A stretch of DNA of 6,709 nt from an uncultured Ruminococcus sp. (GTDB taxonomy: Bacteria > Bacillota > Clostridia > Oscillospirales > CAG-272): NCBI GenBank assembly GCA_902778205.1, contig CACYWX010000177.1, positions 1 to 6,709 of the forward strand, in the 5' to 3' direction. The notes under the pieces are model-generated. The model was not told the DNA's origin and ran no database searches. It was given only the letters and a program-made list of their open reading frames with translations. Of the stretch, positions 1 through 5,576 are shown piece after piece (the first letter of the stretch is position 1; each line of letters opens with the position of its first letter). The position numbers were made by a program, and so were the translations under genes.

Positions 1-1129
1 AGCCGTTGATGAGGTCGATGCCGATGGAGTCGAAGAACGCGCCGACCTCGGGCCGGATGGGAGCGCCGCCGCAGACGATCTTGCGGAGGTTCCCGCCGAA
101 GCTGTCGTGGATGGTCTTGAAGAACTTTTTCCGCATGTCCACGCCCATTTTCCGCATGGCGTCGGAGGTCTTGATGAGGGTCTTCAGACCGGCCTCCTTG
201 CCGGATTTGGCGGCGGTGGACCAGATCTTCCGGTAGAAGACCTCGGCGAAGGCGGGCACCAGATAGATATAGTCCGGCTTGTAGACGTTCAGGTTCTTCA
301 GTACATTGGACAGGCTGTCGTTGATGCAGATGGTGGAGTGATGGTGCAGGGACACCAGGATCCCCGCCACGGCCTCGTAGGTGTGGTGATAGGGCAGGAC
401 GGAGAGGCAGGTTTCGTACACCGTGGAGACCTGCAGGCCGTAATAGACGATGGAGATGAGGTTGTGCTCCGACAGCATGACGCCCTTGGCCAGCCCCGTG
501 GTGCCGGAGGTGTAGACGATCATTTTCAGGTCGTACTCCCCGCTTCCGTGGCTGTCGTAATAGGCGTAGCCCTGATCCAGAAGCTCGTATCCGCGGGCCA
601 TGAGATCCCGGAAGGACACGAAGCGCGGATCGTCCCCGGCATAAGGCGCGTGGCAGTCCTCGTCGGAGGCGTCCTCGTCGTTCACCACCCGGACGAAGAG
701 CTTGATCCGGGAGAGGGCTCCGCCGGCGTTCTGTTGCACGATGTCGTCGTACTTGGGCGTATAGAACAGGACGGAGGAGTCGCTGTGGCACAGGATGTTG
801 ACGATGTCCGGCGCGGGCAGGTCCTTGTCCACGGGCACGTAGACGCCGTCTCCCCGCAGCACGGTCAGGTAGACGTTGATCCAGCGGTAGCTGTTCTCGC
901 CGATCTGGGCGATGTGGTCCCCGATGAGTCCCCGTTCCGTCAGGGCGGAGCCCAGGGCCCGGACGTCCCGGACGAACTCCCGGTAGGTGACGTCCCGGAT
1001 GGCGTCTCCGGCGGTGCGGTAGCGGAAGGCGGTCTTGTCCCCGGCCTCCTCCTCCGCCATGGTCAACAGCTCCCGGACGGAATGGACCGGCGTGACCTCG
1101 TACAGGGGATAGTTTTTCAGTTCCTTCAT
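1..1129 (-). CDS. AMP-forming acyl-CoA synthetase (long-chain fatty acid CoA ligase type), C-terminus cut by window edge
   Basis: This is a member of the AMP-binding (ANL) superfamily. Such enzymes activate a carboxylic acid, usually a fatty acid, to acyl-AMP with ATP and then transfer it to CoA in the cytoplasm. Only the first 376 residues are present; family members usually run to about 550-650, so the C-terminal part with the YGxTE-type motif and the mobile lid domain lies off the left edge. Visible signs are a typical N-terminal region (MKELKNYPLYEVTPVHSVRE), the ATP-binding P-loop YTSGTTGLAKG at about residues 206-216, a histidine-rich PYHHTYE segment, and a CGGAPIRPE segment near the cut end, where the family has its GGAPL-type motif. 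The start at 1129 has GGAGG 8 bases upstream and a consensus promoter in front. No signal peptide or membrane segment is seen. Chain length of the substrate cannot be told; long-chain is inferred from overall resemblance to FadD and eukaryotic-like ligases. Confidence 0.9.
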   Translation of the reverse strand, partial: MKELKNYPLYEVTPVHSVRELLTMAEEEAGDKTAFRYRTAGDAIRDVTYREFVRDVRALGSALTERGLIGDHIAQIGENSYRWINVYLTVLRGDGVYVPVDKDLPAPDIVNILCHSDSSVLFYTPKYDDIVQQNAGGALSRIKLFVRVVNDEDASDEDCHAPYAGDDPRFVSFRDLMARGYELLDQGYAYYDSHGSGEYDLKMIVYTSGTTGLAKGVMLSEHNLISIVYYGLQVSTVYETCLSVLPYHHTYEAVAGILVSLHHHSTICINDSLSNVLKNLNVYKPDYIYLVPAFAEVFYRKIWSTAAKSGKEAGLKTLIKTSDAMRKMGVDMRKKFFKTIHDSFGGNLRKIVCGGAPIRPEVGAFFDSIGIDLING

Positions 1130-1137
1130 GCGTGCGG

Positions 1138-1142
1138 CCTCC
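1138..1142 (-). promoter_or_regulatory. Ribosome binding site of the acyl-CoA synthetase
   Basis: GGAGG on the minus strand lies 8 bases before the ATG at 1129, which fixes the start of the acyl-CoA synthetase gene. Confidence 0.8.
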
Positions 1143-1161
1143 AGCAGATTGGGTTATGGTT

Positions 1162-1190
1162 ATTATATCAGTACAATTCATCCATGTCAA
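1162..1190 (-). promoter_or_regulatory. Consensus sigma-A/sigma-70 promoter for the acyl-CoA synthetase
   Basis: On the minus strand there is a perfect TTGACA (1190-1185), a 17-base spacer, and a perfect TATAAT (1167-1162), preceded by TG one base upstream (extended -10). Transcription would start near 1155, giving a leader of about 25 bases that contains the GGAGG. This is a full consensus housekeeping promoter and argues that the acyl-CoA synthetase is transcribed independently of the methyltransferase gene upstream. Confidence 0.85.
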
Positions 1191-1192
1191 CC

Positions 1193-1234
1193 AAAAAACG
1201 TGAAATTCGGCATGCAATTTTGTGGAGGTTCACG
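1193..1234 (-). terminator. Possible intrinsic terminator after the HTH-methyltransferase gene
   Basis: Reading the minus strand just after the stop codon at 1249, CGTGAA (1234-1229) can pair with TTCACG (1204-1199), followed at once by six T residues (1198-1193). The loop is long (24 bases) and holds a competing AAATT/AATTT pair, so the hairpin is weak. The position between a stop codon and the next promoter fits a terminator, but the thermodynamics are doubtful. Confidence 0.35.
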
Positions 1235-1248
1235 GCGCGTAGGGAGGA

Positions 1249-2223
1249 TCAGCTCTTGAAGCAGGTCCGGACGAAGGCGGTACGGGGGACGTTCACCCCA
1301 AGCTCCCGGCACAGGGCGGCGAATCCGCTGTCGTCCCGTCCCGTGTCCCTGCCCTCCCTCACGTCGCTTTCGATGCGGCGGAACCCGGCCAGGACCGTCT
1401 CCCCGTACAGGTCCCGGAAGGCCTCGGGATACCGCTCCCGGAGCACGGCCAGAGCGTCGGGAGGCAGAGAGGCGGCGGTTTCGGAGCTGACGAATACCCC
1501 GTAGGTCACAAGGACCCCGCCGGGCTTCAGGACCCGGTACGCCTCCCGGAGAGCGGTCTGCGCGTCCCCTATGGCGTTGGCGATGCCTCCCCCGTCCGCC
1601 ACCGTATCGAAGGCTCCGTCCGGAAAGGGCAGGGCGGTGAAGTCGCAGGCCGCGTACCAGAGGTTCGGGGATCCGAGCCTCGCGTCCAGAAACCGCTTCC
1701 ACTCCTCGAGCACCCCCGGCACAAGGTCGGTCACCACCACGGAGGCATCCGGATTCTCCCGCAGAACGTGGGGCAGAAAGCCGCCGCCGGGTCCCGCCCC
1801 GATCTCGAGGATCAGCCCTCCCCGCCGCGAGATGAACCCTCCGCCCTCCGCCAGCGGATGTCCGGGCAGAGCGGCCCGCTCCCAGTTGCGCACCACGGCC
1901 TTCTCCTGCCGCACGGCCCGGGCGAAGGAGTCGAATTCCGACAGATCCCGCTCCCCCGTGAGGATACGGACGCCGCCCCGGATCTCCCCGGCAATCCCCA
2001 TGTCCGTCAGGGGATCCGGATCCTCCAGCAGGGCGTTGACGGAGCGATGGAAGAGATGGGACAGGGAGAGCAGCAGCTCCGGGTCCGGAAGCGCGGTTCC
2101 CCTCTCCCATTTGCTGACGGCCTGGGGCGTTACGCCGAGGACCCGGGCCAGAGCCGTCTGACTGAGCTTCAGATCCCGGCGGCAGGCTCCGATCCGCTTT
2201 CCCACATGTTTTTTGTCGATCAT
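1249..2223 (-). CDS. XRE-family HTH regulator fused to a class I SAM-dependent methyltransferase
   Basis: This 324-residue cytosolic protein has two parts. Residues about 6-66 form a Cro/C1-type helix-turn-helix: LKLSQTALARVLGVTPQAVSKWERG is the recognition region, followed by the usual LPDPELLLSLSHLF helix. After a linker, residues about 135-245 form a class I (Methyltransf_11-like) domain. Motif I is EIGAGPGGG at 140-148, an acidic D166 ends the second strand to hold the SAM ribose, an acidic D194 follows, then LPFPDGAFDTV at 198-208 and YRVLKPGGVL at 229-238. The methyl acceptor cannot be inferred. An in-frame ATG exists at 2286, but the one at 2223 is chosen because it has GGAGG 7 bases upstream, begins right at the HTH domain, and lies downstream of the predicted transcription start, whereas 2286 falls in the -35 element. 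HTH-methyltransferase fusions occur in Firmicutes but are poorly characterised. A small-molecule or antibiotic-type methyltransferase is possible; DNA modification is less likely because no (D/N)PPY-type motif is visible. Confidence 0.88.
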   Translation of the reverse strand: MIDKKHVGKRIGACRRDLKLSQTALARVLGVTPQAVSKWERGTALPDPELLLSLSHLFHRSVNALLEDPDPLTDMGIAGEIRGGVRILTGERDLSEFDSFARAVRQEKAVVRNWERAALPGHPLAEGGGFISRRGGLILEIGAGPGGGFLPHVLRENPDASVVVTDLVPGVLEEWKRFLDARLGSPNLWYAACDFTALPFPDGAFDTVADGGGIANAIGDAQTALREAYRVLKPGGVLVTYGVFVSSETAASLPPDALAVLRERYPEAFRDLYGETVLAGFRRIESDVREGRDTGRDDSGFAALCRELGVNVPRTAFVRTCFKS

Positions 2224-2230
2224 GGCAGGT

Positions 2231-2235
2231 CCTCC
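2231..2235 (-). promoter_or_regulatory. Ribosome binding site that fixes the HTH-methyltransferase start
   Basis: GGAGG on the minus strand lies 7 bases before the ATG at 2223. It decides between this start and the upstream in-frame ATG at 2286, which lacks a comparable site. Confidence 0.75.
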
Positions 2236-2257
2236 GGTCCAGTGATATTTCGTTACG

Positions 2258-2286
2258 ATTATACCACCCCGGACGCCCCGGCGCAA
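2258..2286 (-). promoter_or_regulatory. Promoter of the HTH-methyltransferase gene (extended -10)
   Basis: On the minus strand a perfect TATAAT (2263-2258) is preceded by TGG, making an extended -10. A weak -35, TTGCGC (2286-2281), sits at the ideal 17-base spacing. Transcription would begin near 2251, leaving a leader of about 28 bases. The weak -35 overlaps a small palindrome (2285-2295) that could be an operator. Confidence 0.65.
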
Positions 2287-2295
2287 GCGACGCTT
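2285..2295. promoter_or_regulatory. Palindrome overlapping the -35 of the HTH-methyltransferase promoter, candidate operator
   Basis: AAGCG-A-CGCTT is a perfect 5-base inverted repeat around a single centre base and overlaps the -35 element at 2281-2286. XRE-type regulators often bind short palindromes at their own promoters, so autorepression is a reasonable guess. A palindrome this short can arise by chance in GC-rich DNA. Confidence 0.3.
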
Positions 2296-2317
2296 CGGGG
2301 AAGGAGAATCCGGTTTA

Positions 2318-2330
2318 CAACCGCCGGTTG
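2318..2330. repeat. Perfect inverted repeat between the sulfatase stop and the HTH-methyltransferase promoter
   Basis: CAACCG-C-CGGTTG is a 6-base perfect inverted repeat. It lies 20 bases past the sulfatase stop and about 32 bases upstream of the next gene's -35. No T-tract follows on the minus strand, so it is not a canonical intrinsic terminator. A neighbouring CGGTT/AACCG pairing in the minus-strand transcript would compete with it. It may be an upstream operator or a weak 3' hairpin of the sulfatase message. Confidence 0.35.
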
Positions 2331-2350
2331 AAGGCCGGAGGAGCGCCGCG

Positions 2351-3832
2351 TCATTTCCTCCGGGAGGGCTCGGTCATGGGCAGGCCGGTGGAATAGTCCA
2401 GCTGGCGGGGCTCGCCGGGATCGTTGTCCCGCTGGCGGGTGAAGCCGTCCACGTCCCAGGAGGGCGTTTTGTCCCTCCTCCAGGGGCGGCAGGCCCACTG
2501 ATACCCCCGGAACGGATCCCGGGTCCGGTTCATCCAGCAGAGAAGCTCGTCGTGGAGGGCGTCCCTTGCCTCCTCCTCCGCGGGATCCCCGATGCGGTTG
2601 TCCAGATCATACGGATCGGAGGCCGTGACGTAGAACTCGTCCGTGTCCAGCAGATGGACCGCCAGCTTGTACTCGTCCGTGATGGCGGCGCGCATGGGCT
2701 GGAATCCGCCGAAGCCGTCGTGGTCGATCTCGTACCGGGCGAACTCCACGTGGGCGGCCCGTCCCGTGGGCAGGGAGGGATCGGCGATCTGTGGCAGGAG
2801 GCTCTCTCCTTCCAGCATGACGGGCCGGGGCAGTCCGAAGCAGTCGAGCACCGTGGCGGGCAGATCGATGTGGGAGACCACGTGGGAGTAAAGGGAGCCC
2901 GCCGTCACCCCGGGACCCTCGAAGATCAGGGGCACCCGGGCGATCTCGTCGTACACCGCCGGCCCCTTGGCGTAGAGACCGTGGGCGTGGGCGGCGTCCC
3001 CGTGATCGGAGGTGAACATCCGCATGGCTCCGGGCGTCTCCTCCCGGGCGCAGTCCAGGATCCGGCCGATCTCCGAGTCGATCCAGCTCTGGCATCCCGC
3101 CAGTCTCGGCCAGATGCCGGGGGAGCGCTTCGCCGGATCCAGTCCTCCCGCCTTTTTGGCCCAGATCCGCTGGTATTCCGGCTTCCCGGAGAGATCGTCC
3201 CCCGCGGCGGGCGTGTCCCCTCCGATGCGGCCCTCGTACATGTGGGCGAAGGGCTCCGGGCAGAGGGAGGGATCGTGGGGTTCGTCGTAGGACACCACCA
3301 GGAAGAAGTCCTCGTCCCGGTGCTCCCGGATGAAGCGCAGGGCCCGCTCCGTCACCCGATGACCGTAGAGGAAGTCCGGGGAGAGGTTCTTGTCGCTGTT
3401 GGCCGCCCTCCGGGAGAAAAGCCGCTCCTCCCCGGTCAGCTCGTCCAGATAGCACTTCATGTCGTACCAGTATTCCGGGTCCCAGCCGGGCGGGCAGATC
3501 CCGTATCCGAAATAGTCCCCGCCGTCCAGGTGCCACTTGCCGACGTAGCCGCAGGAGATTCCAGCCTCCGTCAGCCGCTCTCCCAGGGTCTTCACGTCCG
3601 CGTAGAGGGGCATGCAGTTCCCCCAGCTTCCGTTGGAATGGGGATAGAGTCCGGTGAACAGCGCGCTTCGGGCGGGACCGCACACGGGCTGGGTGGTGTA
3701 GACCCGCTCGAACCGCATCCCGCGCTCCGCCATGGCGTCCACATTGGGGGTTCTGATCCCGGACCCGTAGCACCCCACCATGTCCGCGCCGGTGGTGTCG
3801 GTCATGATCCAGATAAACTGTCTGTTTGCCAT
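2351..3832 (-). CDS. Cytosolic sulfatase-superfamily hydrolase (Cys-type, formylglycine-dependent)
   Basis: This complete 493-residue protein belongs to the formylglycine sulfatase family, which hydrolyses sulfate esters or, in some branches, phosphonate or phosphate esters. Catalytic C51 sits in the activation motif CGPAR (51-55, CxPxR) within VCGPARSALFTGLYPHSNG. In anaerobes such cysteines are usually converted to formylglycine by a radical SAM maturase, which is not in this window. Other expected residues are D12 at the N-terminal metal site, K99 and H101 in GKWH, H186 in DEPHDP, D276 and H277 in SDHGD, and K289 in YAKGP. The second N-terminal metal Asp of classical sulfatases is T13 here. 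There is no signal peptide and there are 12 cysteines, which fits the cytoplasm. The start at 3832 has AAGGAGG 8 bases upstream. The gene is transcribed away from two solute-binding lipoprotein genes, suggesting action on an imported sulfated or phosphorylated carbohydrate. Substrate specificity is unknown; a phosphonate monoester hydrolase-like activity is an alternative. Confidence 0.9.
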   Translation of the reverse strand: MANRQFIWIMTDTTGADMVGCYGSGIRTPNVDAMAERGMRFERVYTTQPVCGPARSALFTGLYPHSNGSWGNCMPLYADVKTLGERLTEAGISCGYVGKWHLDGGDYFGYGICPPGWDPEYWYDMKCYLDELTGEERLFSRRAANSDKNLSPDFLYGHRVTERALRFIREHRDEDFFLVVSYDEPHDPSLCPEPFAHMYEGRIGGDTPAAGDDLSGKPEYQRIWAKKAGGLDPAKRSPGIWPRLAGCQSWIDSEIGRILDCAREETPGAMRMFTSDHGDAAHAHGLYAKGPAVYDEIARVPLIFEGPGVTAGSLYSHVVSHIDLPATVLDCFGLPRPVMLEGESLLPQIADPSLPTGRAAHVEFARYEIDHDGFGGFQPMRAAITDEYKLAVHLLDTDEFYVTASDPYDLDNRIGDPAEEEARDALHDELLCWMNRTRDPFRGYQWACRPWRRDKTPSWDVDGFTRQRDNDPGEPRQLDYSTGLPMTEPSRRK

Positions 3833-3840
3833 AGAGAAGG

Positions 3841-3847
3841 CCTCCTT
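3841..3847 (-). promoter_or_regulatory. Strong ribosome binding site of the sulfatase
   Basis: AAGGAGG on the minus strand, 8 bases before the ATG at 3832, closely matches the Shine-Dalgarno consensus and supports this start. Confidence 0.8.
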
Positions 3848-3861
3848 CGTCTGTTTGATCC

Positions 3862-3890
3862 ATCGTACCAGACAAACGGTCCGCTGTCAA
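3862..3890 (-). promoter_or_regulatory. Promoter of the sulfatase gene
   Basis: On the minus strand a perfect TTGACA (3890-3885) is followed by a 17-base spacer and TACGAT (3867-3862, four of six consensus bases). A TG one base upstream makes an extended -10. The transcript would start near 3855. The imperfect -10 could leave room for activation. Paired 9-base elements flank the -10 (3849-3857 and 3869-3877) and may be regulatory. Confidence 0.7.
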
Positions 3891-3964
3891 GGGAAATGCC
3901 GTAAAGATTCCGCGTTTTTCCCGGGCGAGGACCGGAGACAGAAATGAAAGTTCACAGAAAATCC

Positions 3965-3993
3965 ACATCCTCGGGGGAGCGGCGTATTATAAT
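3965..3993 (+). promoter_or_regulatory. Probable promoter of the solute-binding protein operon
   Basis: A perfect TATAAT lies at 3988-3993, overlapping TATTAT at 3985-3990. No good -35 exists at 17 bases from the former. For the latter, TCCACA (3962-3967, four of six) sits at exactly 17 bases. A strong -10 with a poor -35 is typical of promoters that need an activator. The leader would be about 35 bases, to the ATG at 4033. Confidence 0.55.
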
Positions 3994-4022
3994 GAAATCA
4001 TCCAGATTTTTGCAAATTAAGC

Positions 4023-4027
4023 GAGGA
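4023..4027 (+). promoter_or_regulatory. Ribosome binding site of the first solute-binding protein
   Basis: GAGGA ends 5 bases before the ATG at 4033. It is weaker than the other sites in the window, but it is the only candidate and the lipoprotein signal begins right at this ATG. Confidence 0.55.
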
Positions 4028-4032
4028 TTCCC

Positions 4033-5520
4033 ATGAAACGAATGCTTTCCGTCCTGCTTCTTCTGGCCATGCTGGCGGGGACCGCGGCCTCCTGCTCGGA
4101 AAATCCGGCCGAGGAAGGGGCGTCCTCCGCCGCATCCGACACGCCCTCCGCCGCGGATCAGGTTCAGCCCGAGCCCGAGGAGGAGGAGACCGAGCTGACC
4201 GACGGCCTGCCGGACACCGACATGCAGGGGTTTGAACTGAACATCCTCCACCACAGCCAGGAGTGGCTGGCCTGGGCGTACAATGTCCTTGAGGCGGAGG
4301 AGCTCACCGGCGAAGCCCTGAACGACGCCATCTACACCCGCACCGACTCCCTGCAGAACCGCTTCAACGCAAAGATCGTGACGGAGACCATGGCTCAGGT
4401 GAACCCCGACGTCATCGCCCAGATGGCCGTCTCCGGGGACTCCTCCTACGATCTCTGCATGATGTACGACCTGCGGATCACCGGGGCCATTCAGTATCTG
4501 GCGGACATGAAGGAGCTTCCCCATATCTCCCTGGATCAGGGCTGGTGGAACCCCTACGCTTCCTCCATCTTCCTCATCGGCGGGCGGCAGTACGCATCCT
4601 CCGGCAATTTCAGCCTCAGCGTGCTGTCCCGGGCGGGAGGGTACGCCTTCAACACGGACATGCTGACGGCGCTCAACCTCACCTCTCCCTACGAGCACGT
4701 GAAGAACGGGGACTGGACCGTGGACGTCATGATGCAGATGGCGGACGCCGCCAATCAGGACATCAACGGCGACAGCCAGCAGACGAACGACGACCAGTTC
4801 GGCATCGAGAGCTCCGTGAAGGAGCACTTCCTGCGCATGATCTTCGGCTCCGGCGTGGCCCTCATCACCCAGGACGAGCAGGGCTATCCCGTGTTCAGCC
4901 TGTCCACCGACGACGTGGCCGTCACGAAGATGCAGCACATTCTGGACGTCAGCTCCCACGGCGGATGGTACAACACCACCAGCCAGAACGTGGACTCCTC
5001 GGATTCCATGGTGGCCGGGACCTTCAAGAACGGCCGCGCCCTGTTTGTCACCAGCAACCCGAAATCCCTCTCCGGCATGCGGGACTATGAATTCAACTTC
5101 GGCTTCATCCCGGTCCCGAAGTACGACGAGGCCCAGGATCGGTACTACGCGCCCTCCTTCGGAGCCGAGCTGTCCGTCCTGCCCGTGTCCTACGACGCCT
5201 CCCAGTCCGAGAACATCGGCACGCTGCTGGAGGCCATGGCCTTCTATACCCAGAAGAACATCGTCCCCGAATACATCGAGACCCTGGTGAAGACCAAGTA
5301 CGCGCGGGACGCCGAGTCCGCCGAGATGTTCACCATCGCCTTCGACGGCATCTACTTCGACTTCGGCATCAACGCCTGGCAGGAGCAGGTGGCGGCAAAG
5401 CTGCTGAAGGGCTCCTTCGTGGGGCTTTCCGGCAACTTTGGCTCCGTGCTCCAGACCATGCAGAAGAGCGTGGACGCGGAGATCAAGCGTCTCGTCAAGC
5501 AGATCGACAAGGCCGGCTGA
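4033..5520 (+). CDS. Lipoprotein extracellular solute-binding protein (ABC importer, sugar type), first of a tandem pair
   Basis: This complete 495-residue protein resembles carbohydrate-binding lipoproteins of ABC importers in Clostridia. It would sit on the outer face of the membrane and hand a ligand to a MalFG-type permease. A lipoprotein signal (MKR, a leucine-rich core, then AASC) puts the lipidated cysteine at C21. Alanine at -3 is not the usual leucine but is tolerated. Residues about 22-58 are a low-complexity Ala/Ser/Glu tether. The body carries EELTGEALNDAIY (89-101), RFNAKI (110-115), SGDSSYDL (134-141), a GDWTVD segment (226-231), an EF-hand-like loop at 243-254 (D243, N245, D247, T251, D254), and FGFIPVPKYDEAQDRYY (356-372). 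These segments recur in the next gene, marking the two as paralogues. The ligand is unknown; a sugar or oligosaccharide is inferred from the family and the divergent sulfatase. No permease is in the window. Confidence 0.88.
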   Translation: MKRMLSVLLLLAMLAGTAASCSENPAEEGASSAASDTPSAADQVQPEPEEEETELTDGLPDTDMQGFELNILHHSQEWLAWAYNVLEAEELTGEALNDAIYTRTDSLQNRFNAKIVTETMAQVNPDVIAQMAVSGDSSYDLCMMYDLRITGAIQYLADMKELPHISLDQGWWNPYASSIFLIGGRQYASSGNFSLSVLSRAGGYAFNTDMLTALNLTSPYEHVKNGDWTVDVMMQMADAANQDINGDSQQTNDDQFGIESSVKEHFLRMIFGSGVALITQDEQGYPVFSLSTDDVAVTKMQHILDVSSHGGWYNTTSQNVDSSDSMVAGTFKNGRALFVTSNPKSLSGMRDYEFNFGFIPVPKYDEAQDRYYAPSFGAELSVLPVSYDASQSENIGTLLEAMAFYTQKNIVPEYIETLVKTKYARDAESAEMFTIAFDGIYFDFGINAWQEQVAAKLLKGSFVGLSGNFGSVLQTMQKSVDAEIKRLVKQIDKAG

Positions 5521-5559
5521 TCCCCCCGGAGGATCTCCCGACAAGCCGCAGAACAAATC

Positions 5560-5565
5560 AGGAGG
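5560..5565 (+). promoter_or_regulatory. Ribosome binding site of the second solute-binding protein, wide spacing
   Basis: AGGAGG lies 11 bases before the ATG at 5577, longer than the usual 5-9. No alternative start lies closer in frame, and the ATG opens directly into a lipoprotein signal, so the start is kept. The wide spacing may lower translation relative to the first gene. Confidence 0.65.
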
Positions 5566-5576
5566 CAGACTGACTT

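Noticed and set aside
107..1504. Long plus-strand open frame opposite the acyl-CoA synthetase and the methyltransferase 3' end
   Set aside because: It spans two genes and their promoter region on the other strand, reads as low-complexity Val/Gly/Asp/His sequence typical of antisense frames in GC-rich genes, and has no recognisable domain. The minus-strand frames carry clear family motifs.
1187..2110. Minus-strand frame inside the HTH-methyltransferase gene, in another phase
   Set aside because: A Gly/Arg/Pro-rich shadow. The chosen frame contains both the HTH and the SAM-binding motifs.
2224..2286. A 21-residue N-terminal extension of the HTH-methyltransferase from an upstream ATG
   Set aside because: The upstream ATG sits within the -35 element and ahead of the predicted transcription start, and the extra residues do not belong to the HTH domain. 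The ATG at 2223 has a good GGAGG.
2552..3904. Long plus-strand open frame opposite the sulfatase
   Set aside because: It is the mirror of the sulfatase codons, rich in Val, Gly and His, without a domain. It also runs through the sulfatase promoter.
3945..3954. TGAA-AG-TTCA palindrome in the divergent region, considered as a catabolite (cre) site
   Set aside because: It lacks the central CG and the 14-base length of the cre consensus. It is a short palindrome in AT-rich DNA and likely chance.
2607..3968. Minus-strand frame overlapping the sulfatase in another phase
   Set aside because: An Arg/Gly/Pro-rich out-of-frame translation of the sulfatase. The sulfatase frame holds every catalytic motif.
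5528..5538. Small GGAG-GAT-CTCC hairpin after the first binding-protein gene
   Set aside because: Only four base pairs and no T-tract, so it is not taken as a terminator between the two binding-protein genes.
3952..5556. 534-codon minus-strand open frame opposite the first binding protein
   Set aside because: Longer than the real gene but low in complexity (Val/Gly/His/Leu), with no motif. The plus frame has a lipoprotein signal and family motifs.
5558..5573. TCAG/CTGA pairing around the second binding protein's ribosome site
   Set aside because: Only four base pairs with a mixed composition; too weak to call a translational switch.
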